Origin: Caballeronia calidae
Lineage (GTDB): Bacteria; Pseudomonadota; Gammaproteobacteria; Burkholderiales; Burkholderiaceae
Assembly (NCBI RefSeq): GCF_900044055.2
Contig: NZ_FCOX02000031.1
Location: 42,539-106,538, forward strand
Reading direction: 5' to 3'
DNA: 64,000 nt
A program made the translations under genes and the position numbers. The notes under the pieces were generated by a model. The model was not told the origin of the DNA. It searched no databases and saw only the letters and a program-made list of their open reading frames with translations. How positions within the stretch are numbered: position 1 is the first letter of the stretch; each line of letters starts with the position of its first letter. Below, piece by piece: positions 44,259 to 52,074 of this stretch.

Positions 44259-46345
44259 CGCGTGCGGCCTCGTCGATGGTCGCGCCGCGTCTCGATGACG
44301 AGCAGCGCCAGCATATAAGGCGCGCCGATCAGCGCAGTCAGCACGCCCGCCGGAATCTCGCGCGGCGCGAGCAGCGTGCGCGCGGCGAGATCGGCGGATG
44401 CGAGTATCAGCGCGCCCAGCAGCGCCGCGAACCAGAGCCGCGTGCCGTGCGAGCGCGCGCCGAGCATCGCCGCGAGATGCGGCGCCATCAGTCCGATGAA
44501 GCCGACCGGCCCCACCGCCGCCACCGCCGCGCACGCGGCGAGGGTCGCCACCGTCAGCACGAGCGGACGCAGCAGCGCGATCGGAAGGCCGAGCGCGGAC
44601 GCCTGATCGTCGCCGAGCGCGAGCAGATCGAGCGGACGCGCGATCGACGCGAACACCGGCAACGCGAGCACGCACCACGGCAGGATGGTCGCGACTTCGC
44701 CCCAGCTCCTTCCATACGTGCCGCCGACGAGCCACACGACGAAGCGCGCCGGCTGCACGCTTTGCTGCGTGATGAGCCATTGCGCGAGCGTCGTGCACAG
44801 CGTCCCGATGACGATGCCCGTCAACGCCACCGCAAGCGGCGCGTACCGATGCCGCCGGTTGAACAGCAGCGTGATGACGAGCGTCGCGCCGCCGCCGGTC
44901 AACGCGGCGGCAGCGAGAAAGAGATGCCCCGCGAGCGGCCAGATCATCAGCGCGGCGAGCGTCGCGAGTCCCGCGCCCTGCGTCACGCCGAGCACTTCCG
45001 GACCCGCGAGCGGATTGCGCACGATGCTTTGCATCAGCACGCCGCTCGCCGCGAGCATCGCGCCCGCGAGCAATGCGCAGAGCAAACGCGGAACGCGCAG
45101 TTCGAGCAGCATGCGGGCGATGTCATCGCGATGCGTGAGCGCATCGATCCAGCGCGCGGGGCCGAGCATCGTCGGACCGATGGATGCGCCGATCAACAGC
45201 ACCGCGCATCCGCTCACGAGCAGCAACGCCGTGAGCGCGGGCCACGGCAGCGCGGACATCGCCTGCACCGCGCGCATGCCGCGCTTCACCGATTCGCGCG
45301 CCGGGCCCGCGTGCAGTGCGCCGGACCACGCCGCGCCGCTGCGGATCATCGCGAGCATCAGCGGCGTGCCGACGAACGCAATGGCGACGCCCGTCGACAA
45401 GGTCGAATCGAGATCGAGCGCAAGCACGGCGCTGTCGGTGGCGAGCACCAGCGCGCCGCCCGCCAGCGCCGAGAGCGGCACGAGCGCCGCCAGCTTCGAC
45501 GCCTTCGCGCCGCGCATCCGACGCAGCAGATTCGGCGCGATCAGCCCGACATACGACAGCGGCCCCGCGATCGCCACCGCGACGCTCGCGAAGCCCACGG
45601 CGACGGTCATCGCGAAGAGGCGTGCCGCATCGACATTGACGCCAGCGGCCGCGGCGGCATCGTCGCCGAGCGCGAGCGGATCGAGCGGACGCATCACGAA
45701 CGGCAACGCGACGAGCGGCAACACGAGCCACCCGAGCGCCGACATCAATCCCGATGCGCCCGGCTGATACAGACTGCCGCTCGCCCACAGCGACGCACCG
45801 ACGACCGTCTGCTCGAAGAACGCGAGCAACAGCGTCGAGATCGCGGAGAAGAGCAGCATGCACACGCTGCCCGCGAGCACGAGCCGCAAAGGCGTCGCGC
45901 GCCAGCCGCCCGCCGCGGCCGCGACGCAGCCCGCCGCCGCGAGGCCGCACACGAACAGCAGCGGCACGGACGCCGCGCCGACGATCTCCGGCGCGATCAT
46001 CGCCGCGAGCAGGCCGAGTTGCGCCCCGCCAGTGATGCCGAGCAGATCGGGCGCGGCGAGCGGATTGCGCGTCAACGCCTGAAAGAGCGCACCCGCGACG
46101 GCGAGACAGCCGCCCGCGACCAGCGCCGCCGCGACGCGCGGCGCGCTCAGATCGAACAGGAAGACATGCGCGAGCTGCGCGGCATCGCTGCCCGATGGCG
46201 CATCGAGCCAGGCGCGCCATTCAGGACCGAGACGCAGCGCGGCGAGCGCGAGAATCAGCGCGATCAACGCAGCGGCGATCACGCCGACACGATCCGGCGC
46301 GGCCACGCGATGCCGCGTCGCCCTGGCTGTGGCGAGCATCGTCAT
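44255..46345 (-). CDS. orbD: Fused FecCD-type siderophore permease (two permeases in one chain)
   Basis: A 696-residue inner-membrane permease made of two tandem FecCD halves, as in FhuB. Each half carries the permease signatures: first LTRNPLAAPDLLGITGGAQ with GDDAAAAAGVNV, and second IVRNPLAGPEVLGVTQGAG with GDDQASALGLP, together about 18-20 membrane helices. It would import the ferri-siderophore with the FecE-type ATPase OrbC. ATG 46345 overlaps the stop of a 33-codon ORF as ATGA; an upstream in-frame ATG at 46474 is possible but would overlap orbC by 35 bp. The stop overlaps the orbF start. Confidence 0.9.
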   Translation of the reverse strand: MTMLATARATRHRVAAPDRVGVIAAALIALILALAALRLGPEWRAWLDAPSGSDAAQLAHVFLFDLSAPRVAAALVAGGCLAVAGALFQALTRNPLAAPDLLGITGGAQLGLLAAMIAPEIVGAASVPLLFVCGLAAAGCVAAAAGGWRATPLRLVLAGSVCMLLFSAISTLLLAFFEQTVVGASLWASGSLYQPGASGLMSALGWLVLPLVALPFVMRPLDPLALGDDAAAAAGVNVDAARLFAMTVAVGFASVAVAIAGPLSYVGLIAPNLLRRMRGAKASKLAALVPLSALAGGALVLATDSAVLALDLDSTLSTGVAIAFVGTPLMLAMIRSGAAWSGALHAGPARESVKRGMRAVQAMSALPWPALTALLLVSGCAVLLIGASIGPTMLGPARWIDALTHRDDIARMLLELRVPRLLCALLAGAMLAASGVLMQSIVRNPLAGPEVLGVTQGAGLATLAALMIWPLAGHLFLAAAALTGGGATLVITLLFNRRHRYAPLAVALTGIVIGTLCTTLAQWLITQQSVQPARFVVWLVGGTYGRSWGEVATILPWCVLALPVFASIARPLDLLALGDDQASALGLPIALLRPLVLTVATLAACAAVAAVGPVGFIGLMAPHLAAMLGARSHGTRLWFAALLGALILASADLAARTLLAPREIPAGVLTALIGAPYMLALLVIETRRDHRRGRTR

Positions 46346-46443
46346 GTTCTGCCGCGCCCCGCGATCAGATCGATGACGAAGGACACGCGCGCCCAGAAGG
46401 CATTCGCGCGATGCAGGCGGCGTCGGGTGGAAAGCGTCGTCAT
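46342..46443 (-). CDS. Coupled 33-codon small ORF between orbC and orbD
   Basis: ATG 46443 overlaps the orbC stop (ATGA), and its TGA at 46344-46342 overlaps the orbD ATG (ATGA again), so the ORF exactly bridges the gap. The peptide starts MTTLSTRRRLHRANAFWARV and ends FVIDLIAGRGRT: a very basic N-terminal half followed by a short hydrophobic run. I recognise no family. Its coupling on both sides argues that ribosomes translate it. An alternative is that orbD starts at 46474 and this is only a shadow ORF. Confidence 0.5.
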   Translation of the reverse strand: MTTLSTRRRLHRANAFWARVSFVIDLIAGRGRT

Positions 46444-47255
46444 GCCGCGATATCCCTTTCCCTGGCGTTGTCATACGCGGGCACGCACATCGGCGCGCCC
46501 GTCTGCGGATGCGTGACGCGCAGCATGCGCACGCCGAAGGTCTCCTGCAAATGGCGCGGATCGATGATCGCTTCGGGCGTGCCTTGCGCGACGATGCTTC
46601 CCGCGCGCATCAGCACGATCTCGTCGGAAAACGCGGCGGCCTGATTCAGATCGTGCAGCACCCAGACGATCGTCAGGCCGCGCTCGCGATTCAAGCGGCG
46701 CAATTCGCGCAGGATGTCGAGCTGATGATGAATGTCGAGATACGTCGTCGGCTCGTCGAGCAGGACGATGGGCGCTTCCTGCGCGAGCGCCATCGCGATC
46801 CACGCGCGCTGACGCTCGCCGCCGGAGAGCGCGGCGACATCGCGCGCGGCGTCGTCGATGAGGCCGCTCGCGTCCAGCGCCGCATCGATGGCCGCGTGGT
46901 CCGCGCTCGTGAGACCGCGCATCCAGCCGCCGTGCGCGTAGCGTCCATACGCGACCAGCTCGCGCACCGTGAGGCCCGCCGGAATCTGATTGAACTGCGC
47001 GAGCATCGTGAGCGTGCGGGCGAGCGCGCGGCGGCGCATCGACGCGATCGGCTGGCCGTTCACGGTCACTTCGCCCGAACGCGCGGGTTGCAATCCGGCG
47101 AGCGTGCGCAACAGCGTGCTCTTGCCGCAACCGTTCGGCCCGCATAACGCGGTGATGCGCCCCGCCGCGATATCGATGTCGAGGTTCGCCAACACCACAT
47201 CGTCGCGATAAGCCACCGTCAATGAACGCGCGCGCAGCGCCGTGCGGACCGTCAT
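46440..47255 (-). CDS. orbC: Siderophore import ATPase (FecE/FhuC type)
   Basis: This 271-residue ABC ATPase shows Walker A GPNGCGKST (residues 39-47), Q-loop AQFNQIPAGLTVRELVAYGR, signature LSGGERQR (about 145), Walker B VLLDEPTTYLDI (about 165) and the switch His in LHDLNQAAAFSD. The TTYLDIHHQLDILREL stretch is characteristic of the iron-siderophore importer group. It powers the OrbD permease. The start ATG 47255 overlaps the orbG stop as ATGA, and its stop overlaps a small coupled ORF. Confidence 0.93.
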   Translation of the reverse strand: MTVRTALRARSLTVAYRDDVVLANLDIDIAAGRITALCGPNGCGKSTLLRTLAGLQPARSGEVTVNGQPIASMRRRALARTLTMLAQFNQIPAGLTVRELVAYGRYAHGGWMRGLTSADHAAIDAALDASGLIDDAARDVAALSGGERQRAWIAMALAQEAPIVLLDEPTTYLDIHHQLDILRELRRLNRERGLTIVWVLHDLNQAAAFSDEIVLMRAGSIVAQGTPEAIIDPRHLQETFGVRMLRVTHPQTGAPMCVPAYDNARERDIAA

Positions 47256-48250
47256 CGCGCCTCGCGGTAACTCTGCGCCATCGCGACGACGACCTTGCGC
47301 GGCCCGTCGAACGGATCGCGTGCGTGCGCGGTGAGCATGTTGTCGAGCATCAGCACGTCGCCGGTGAGCCAGGGAAACACGATGCGCTGGTCGTCGAGCA
47401 CCGCGCGGATTTCGGCGAGCGCATCGGCTTCGAGCGGCGCGCCGTCGCCGTAATAGACGTTGCGCGGCACGTTGTCCAGACCGACGGCATCGACGAGCGC
47501 TTCCTGCATGTCCTCGTCGAGCGTCGACAGATGAAAGAGATTCGCCTGATTGAACCAGACCATGTCGCCCGTGCGCGGATGACGCGCGACCGCCTGACAG
47601 AGCTCTTCCGTGCGCAGCAGCAGTTCGCCGTCCTCGCCGTCGCGCCAGCCGCACGCGATACCGCGCGCCGCGCAGATGCGTTCGACCTCGCGCGGATCGT
47701 CCGTGCCGAACGCGTTCTGCCACGGCAGGTCGAGCCCTTGCCCGAAGTTGCGCACATAGCGCAGCTCGCGCTTCGCGAAGCGTTCGACGAGCGCCGGATC
47801 GAGCGCGCGATACACCGCGCGGCTGTCGGCGATCGGCGTCGCGCCGCCCGAGCGCGCCGCGAGCGCGCAGTGAAACCAGATGCGCATCGGCCATTCGCGC
47901 GTATACGACTGCTCGTTGTGCAGCGGAATCGAGCGATGCGGCGGATATTCCGTCGACGTGTACACCGCGCCCTCGACCTGGCTGCGCGGCGTCGATGCGA
48001 ACTCATAGCCGATCAGCGGATCGCCGAACGATGCGGCGAAGCGCTGGAACGCCTCGATCGACTCGACGCGAAAGCCGGTGAAGCGCACGCCGCCCGCGCG
48101 TTCGAGCGATTCGGCGACGATCGCATGCAGCAGCGGCGCGGCGTCGGCGAGCGCGATGTCGGCGCCCGCGCGCGGCGATACGACGACCGGCAAGCCCGCC
48201 TCGATGCGCAGATCGGCCAACTGGATCGCTTTCACTGGGAGTTCGGTCAT
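47252..48250 (-). CDS. orbG: TauD/SyrP-type Fe(II)/2-oxoglutarate hydroxylase
   Basis: A 332-residue dioxygenase with the metal ligands H-x-E at residues 111-113 (PLHNEQSY) and the distal His in LTAHARDPFDGPRKV, whose Arg binds 2-oxoglutarate. MVWFNQANLFHLS is typical of SyrP-like enzymes that beta-hydroxylate Asp bound to an NRPS carrier. In this locus it would make beta-hydroxyaspartate for position 2, consistent with the Asp code of A2 in OrbI. ATG 48250 lies 13 bp after the MbtH-like gene. Confidence 0.9.
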   Translation of the reverse strand: MTELPVKAIQLADLRIEAGLPVVVSPRAGADIALADAAPLLHAIVAESLERAGGVRFTGFRVESIEAFQRFAASFGDPLIGYEFASTPRSQVEGAVYTSTEYPPHRSIPLHNEQSYTREWPMRIWFHCALAARSGGATPIADSRAVYRALDPALVERFAKRELRYVRNFGQGLDLPWQNAFGTDDPREVERICAARGIACGWRDGEDGELLLRTEELCQAVARHPRTGDMVWFNQANLFHLSTLDEDMQEALVDAVGLDNVPRNVYYGDGAPLEADALAEIRAVLDDQRIVFPWLTGDVLMLDNMLTAHARDPFDGPRKVVVAMAQSYREAR

Positions 48251-48263
48251 GCGATGTCCCGGA

Positions 48264-48509
48264 TCAGTTGAGTTGCGACTTCGCCTGCGCGCTCAACGCG
48301 TCCATGTGACGGCGCAGGCTCGCGGGCCGCATATCGGTCCACACGGTTTCGATGTACGCGAGGCAATCGGCCTTCGCGCCGCGCTTGCCGGCTTCGCGCC
48401 AGCCCGCGGGCACGTCGCGGAAGGTCGGCCAGATCGAGTACTGCTCTTCTTCGTTGATGACGACCGTGTAGACGAGATCGTCCGCTGCCTGGTTCTGCTG
48501 TTGCGTCAT
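48264..48509 (-). CDS. orbH: MbtH-like NRPS accessory protein
   Basis: An 81-residue MbtH-family protein that binds and activates NRPS adenylation domains. The family consensus is plain: INEEEQYSIWP, the P-GW pair, the CL-YI segment, and WTDMRPASLR. It is the first gene of the orbH-G-C-(smORF)-D-F-B operon and probably serves OrbI and OrbJ. The ribosome site AGAGAGA precedes ATG 48509, and an OrbS-type promoter lies just upstream, overlapping the orbS stop. Confidence 0.96.
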   Translation of the reverse strand: MTQQQNQAADDLVYTVVINEEEQYSIWPTFRDVPAGWREAGKRGAKADCLAYIETVWTDMRPASLRRHMDALSAQAKSQLN

Positions 48510-48558
48510 GGTGATGTGTCTCTCTGGTTCGCGGCGCGTGCGGCGCCTTCATCGAATA

Positions 48559-48583
48559 GACGTTCGGGGCGCGCGCTTTTTTA
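48559..48583 (-). promoter_or_regulatory. OrbS-type ECF promoter for orbH, overlapping the orbS stop
   Basis: Minus strand TAAA (48583-48580), 17 nt, CGTC (48562-48559). The TAA of the -35 element is the stop codon of orbS itself. The layout is the same as the orbI and orbE promoters. It drives the uptake/tailoring operon starting with the MbtH gene. Confidence 0.75.
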
Positions 48584-49273
48584 CCGCCGCCGCGCCCGCC
48601 CGCCGACGAACGCCGGACACTCGACATTGCGCTCGCACGCGTCGAGGCAATCGGCGCAATGCTGTTGCGCGTCGCGGACCATGAAGTGCACGAGCGTCTG
48701 CGAGACGTTCAGCGCGCGCGCCGTGCTCTCTAGCGTCTCCTCGCGCAGGCGCACCATTTCGAACGCGGCGCGGCTGCGGTCGGGCAACTGCGCGAGCGCA
48801 TCGCAGACGCGCCGCAGCGTATCGCGCGCCTGCGCGCTCGCTTCGGGCGTCAGTTCCTGCGAGGGCACGTCGAGGCCGTCCTCCTCGTCCGCGCGATAGA
48901 TGTTTTCGAGGCTTTGCCGCCTGCATGCGTCGATCGACGCGTTGCGCACCATGCGCGCGATGTAGCCCATCGGCTGACGCACCTCGTCCTGCCGCGGCAA
49001 GCCGATGAGATGGAGGAAGACGTCCTGCACCACGTCTTCGGCACGGCTCGCGCAACCCACGACGCCGCGCGCCAGGTTCACGAGCATCTGCCGGTTGGCG
49101 ACGGCGATATCGAGCAGGCTCGGCGTCGCGGCGCTCGTCTGCGGCGATGGCTCCGGCGTGACGCGCGTGGCCGGCCCGGGCCAGTACGCATCGAGAGACA
49201 GATTTGACGGGGGCGGCGGCGAGATGGAAGTCCGTTTCGACGATGCCTGCTGAACGACGCGCATGTAAGCCAT
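48581..49273 (-). CDS. orbS: ECF sigma factor for the siderophore regulon
   Basis: A 230-residue PvdS/OrbS-type extracytoplasmic-function sigma factor. Sigma region 2 is at about residues 52-125 (ANRQMLVNLARGVV, AEDVVQDVFLHLIGLP, MGYIARMVRNASIDACRR) and region 4 at about 165-215 (RAAFEMVRLREETLESTARALNVSQTLVHFMV). There is a Cys-rich tail and an N-terminal Pro/Ser-rich extension of some 45 residues. It would transcribe the TAAA-N17-CGTC promoters found upstream of orbH, orbI and orbE. ATG 49273 has GGAG. No anti-sigma gene is adjacent, as with PvdS-type factors controlled mainly by Fur at transcription. Confidence 0.92.
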   Translation of the reverse strand: MAYMRVVQQASSKRTSISPPPPSNLSLDAYWPGPATRVTPEPSPQTSAATPSLLDIAVANRQMLVNLARGVVGCASRAEDVVQDVFLHLIGLPRQDEVRQPMGYIARMVRNASIDACRRQSLENIYRADEEDGLDVPSQELTPEASAQARDTLRRVCDALAQLPDRSRAAFEMVRLREETLESTARALNVSQTLVHFMVRDAQQHCADCLDACERNVECPAFVGGRARRR

Positions 49274-49303
49274 GAATCGTGCTCCACTTTCACAGGAGCC
49301 GCA

Positions 49304-49332
49304 AAGCTAGCGTAAACGCGAATCATTCTCAA
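49304..49332 (-). promoter_or_regulatory. orbS promoter with Fur-box-like operator
   Basis: On the minus strand, -35 TTGAGA (49332-49327), 17-nt spacer, -10 TAGCTT (49309-49304). The -35 and spacer carry GAGAATGATTCGCGTTT, a partial match to the Fur consensus GATAATGAT repeats. Iron repression of orbS would follow; matches are by eye. Confidence 0.55.
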
Positions 49333-49589
49333 CGTCAGCCCTACATGACAGCAGGTTGTAAGATTTCGTCCTTTCGAGCGCATTCCGTGTGTAGATACGG
49401 AAGCCCGCGAAGCGGACGAAATGTCAAGGACGCGCAGGGAATGAAAATTTTTTATCGCGAATCAGGCCGCGATTGCATGCCTTCGGGCAGCACAACGACT
49501 AAAGTTCGCATTTTGATAACCGTTATCCGAGGTGAGGTCCGGCTTTCCCGTGAGGGTCCAGCCAACACCGGGCCCCGCCGGAAGCCAAC

Positions 49590-50753
49590 ATGGATCATCA
49601 AACTGAGGTGTTCACCCTGCCGCGCGGACGTGCGGCCACGTGGTTGCTGCATGCGGGAGCCGATATTCCCCTCGCGATCCGCGTCGCCCTCGTCGGCAGC
49701 CTGTTCGGCACCTTGCCGATCTTCCTCGGCGGCGTGTTCAACACGATCGCGGTGGCGTGGGTGCTGGATCGCCGTCACCCGACGATGGCCTTCCACATCT
49801 GGCTCGCGCTCGAAATCGCGGTGTGTCTCGCGCGGCTCGCGGTGCTCGTCGTCGCGCGGCGGCGGGCGCGCGAGCGCCGATCCACGCTGACCGATACCTA
49901 CGTGCTGCTCGCGCCGCTCTGGGGCGCGACGGTCGGTTACGGCGCGCTCGTCTCGGTGCTCTCGGGCGACTGGGTGTCGTCGACGCTCTCGTTTCTCTCC
50001 GCCGCCGCGATGGTCGGCGGCATCTGCTTCCGCAACTTCGGCGCGCCGCGTCTCGTCGCGGCGATGATCTTCCTGTCGCTCGGGCCGTGCTGCATCGGTG
50101 CGGTGCTGTCGGGCGAGCCGACGCTCTGGCTCACGCTCCTGCAAATCCCCTTTTATCTCTTCGCGATGAGCGCCGCCGCGTGGCGCCTGAACGGCATGCT
50201 CGTCTCGACGATGAAAGCCGAGCAGGAAAACGACCGCCGCGCGCGCCACGACGAGCTGACCGGCCTGCTCAACCGCGCGGGCCTGTTCCAGGCGGTGCGT
50301 TCGCGCGAGCCGGGACACGCGCGCGAGAGCGCCCGCACCGCGCTGCTCTATCTCGATCTCGACGGCTTCAAGGCCGTCAACGATGCCCACGGCCACGAAG
50401 TCGGCGACACGCTGCTCGCGCTCGTCGCGCGGCGTCTGCGGCATTTGTCGGGCGAAGGCTCGCTGGTCGCGCGGCTCGGCGGCGACGAGTTCGTGATCGT
50501 CACACCGCCGCACACCGATCCGCTCGCGCTCGCGGATGTCGTCGTGCACGAGCTGTCGAAGCCCTTTCTCACCGATGCCGGCGTGATGCTCGAGATCGGC
50601 GTGAGCATCGGCATCGCGAGGTTCGACCATCATCACGACGAGCTCGACGGCGTGCTGCGCGATGCCGACAACGCGCTCTACGGCGCCAAGCGCGCGGGCA
50701 AGAGCCGCTGGGTGCCGGCGGGCGCGATGGAGCCGGCCGGGCTCGTCGCCTGA
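49590..50753 (+). CDS. Membrane diguanylate cyclase (GGDEF)
   Basis: A 387-residue protein with six or so N-terminal membrane segments (residues about 25-205) and a C-terminal GGDEF domain from about 225 (HDELTGLLNRAGLF, DLDGFKAVNDAHGHEVGD, ARLGGDEFVIV). The intact GGDEF motif predicts synthesis of cyclic di-GMP from GTP. The usual RxxD inhibitory site before GGDEF is not seen (residues there read GEGS). The start ATG 49590 follows GGAAG. It is divergent from orbS with a 316-bp intergenic region that holds the orbS promoter and no other ORF. It converges with the M23 gene with a 4-bp gap. Confidence 0.88.
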   Translation: MDHQTEVFTLPRGRAATWLLHAGADIPLAIRVALVGSLFGTLPIFLGGVFNTIAVAWVLDRRHPTMAFHIWLALEIAVCLARLAVLVVARRRARERRSTLTDTYVLLAPLWGATVGYGALVSVLSGDWVSSTLSFLSAAAMVGGICFRNFGAPRLVAAMIFLSLGPCCIGAVLSGEPTLWLTLLQIPFYLFAMSAAAWRLNGMLVSTMKAEQENDRRARHDELTGLLNRAGLFQAVRSREPGHARESARTALLYLDLDGFKAVNDAHGHEVGDTLLALVARRLRHLSGEGSLVARLGGDEFVIVTPPHTDPLALADVVVHELSKPFLTDAGVMLEIGVSIGIARFDHHHDELDGVLRDADNALYGAKRAGKSRWVPAGAMEPAGLVA

Positions 50754-50757
50754 AGGC

Positions 50758-51762
50758 TCAGCCGCTCAGCTCGGCGCTCAGGCTCTCCGCCTCCTTCGCG
50801 AAGCGCTGACGCTCCTCGCCGCGCAGACGATCGTCGCCCGGCAGATCGACCGTGAGCGGGTCCATGGCCACGTCGTCGACGTGCACTTCGTAGTGCAGAT
50901 GCGGCCCCGTCGCCCAGCCGGTTCTGCCGACATAGCCGATCACCTGCCCGCGCGCCACCGTTGCGCCGTTCCTGAGGCCCTTCGCGAAGCGCGACAGATG
51001 CGCGTACACGGTCGAATAAGGCGGCGGATTTTCGAGCATGACGACCTTGCCGTAGCCCGTCTGCCTGCCGATGAACGTCACCGTGCCCTGCGCCGTCGCG
51101 CGCACCGGCGTGCCGATGGGCGCCGCGAGATCGACGCCGTCGTGACTTTGCCAGCGATGCGTCACCGGATCGAGCCGCCGCAGCGAAAAGTCCGACGATA
51201 CGCGCGTGAACTCGACCGGATAGCGCGTGAACGCGGGCTTCGTGCTGTCGCCGTCCTTCGAGTAGTAGCGTGCTTCGCCTTCCGCGTCGCGATACAGGAA
51301 CACGTCGTGCGACGACGAACCGGTGGTGAGGCGCGCGGCGAGCGGTTCGTCATGCGGCGTCGCGCCGCCTTGCGGCCGGTCGTAGATGACGCTCAGCGTG
51401 TCGCCCTTGCGCAGATCGCGGCGCAGATCGACCTTGGCGGCGAACGCCTGGGTCAATGTCGCGATGGTGGACGAATCGAGTCCGAGGCTTTGCGCGGCAT
51501 CGGAGAACGTCCCGTCGACGGTCGCGCTTTCGGTCATGCGCGCCGGTTCGGGCGGAGCGGCGGGCGGCGCCGATGCGGGCGCGGCGGACGGAACGGCGGT
51601 TTGTCTGAACGAAACGGCGGGCGCATCGTCCTTGACGGCGGACGACGAATGCGGACGCTGAAGCGCGTTGCAGATCACGACGGTACAGACGGAACCGATC
51701 GCGCACGCGAAAAATAGTCTGCCTGCCTTGCCGGGCGAGGCGGTAATGGGAGAGAACGGCAT
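50758..51762 (-). CDS. M23 family murein endopeptidase
   Basis: A 334-residue peptidoglycan endopeptidase. Residues 14-34 form a membrane anchor, followed by a Pro/Ala-rich linker, a LysM/OapA-like domain (SLGLDSSTIATLTQAFAAKVDL, LRKGDTLSVIYD), and the C-terminal lysostaphin-type zinc domain with HDGVDLAAP (about 207-215) and GPHLHYEVH (about 291-299). Members of this type cut peptide cross-links during cell-wall growth. A PmrA/QseB-like box with a -10 element lies upstream at 51960-51990. It stands alone. Confidence 0.9.
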   Translation of the reverse strand: MPFSPITASPGKAGRLFFACAIGSVCTVVICNALQRPHSSSAVKDDAPAVSFRQTAVPSAAPASAPPAAPPEPARMTESATVDGTFSDAAQSLGLDSSTIATLTQAFAAKVDLRRDLRKGDTLSVIYDRPQGGATPHDEPLAARLTTGSSSHDVFLYRDAEGEARYYSKDGDSTKPAFTRYPVEFTRVSSDFSLRRLDPVTHRWQSHDGVDLAAPIGTPVRATAQGTVTFIGRQTGYGKVVMLENPPPYSTVYAHLSRFAKGLRNGATVARGQVIGYVGRTGWATGPHLHYEVHVDDVAMDPLTVDLPGDDRLRGEERQRFAKEAESLSAELSG

Positions 51763-51959
51763 CGGTGAGGAAACGGAGCGAGCGAAGCGCGTGGCGCTCA
51801 GGCTCGAAAGATCAGAAGGCGCGGCGCGCGGGCCGCGGGCGGCGGGAAAGCGCGCGCGCTATTCGATCTGCCGCGAAAACGGGCGGAACGTCGTGAATAT
51901 CGAGGCAGAACGGCGAACGAGCATGCGGCTTGGAGGCGGCGTAAGGGGGTCGCGTCGAG

Positions 51960-51990
51960 ACTATGGGAGTTTTCTTAAGCGAAACTTAAG
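51960..51990 (-). promoter_or_regulatory. PmrA/QseB-like box with -10, upstream of the M23 gene
   Basis: CTTAAG-N5-CTTAAG at 51974-51990 is a perfect YTTAAK-N5-YTTAAK direct repeat. Reading the minus strand, 8 nt further is CATAGT (about 51965-51960), a plausible -10. Box-to-hexamer spacing is the same as at 6974-7004. The M23 endopeptidase start is about 200 bp downstream. The rest of the 312-bp intergenic region (51763-52074) shows nothing else. Confidence 0.5.
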
Positions 51991-52074
51991 CCGCCCCTTT
52001 TAACGCTTTTGCATGAAGATTGAGCACAATTGACCGCCGATAGCGTCAGATGAATGCGGAACGACCAGAAACGA

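Noticed and set aside
44376..45767. Long plus-strand ORFs antisense to the fused permease
   Set aside because: They are Arg/Ser/Ala-rich shadows typical of high-GC DNA opposite a strongly supported membrane protein gene.
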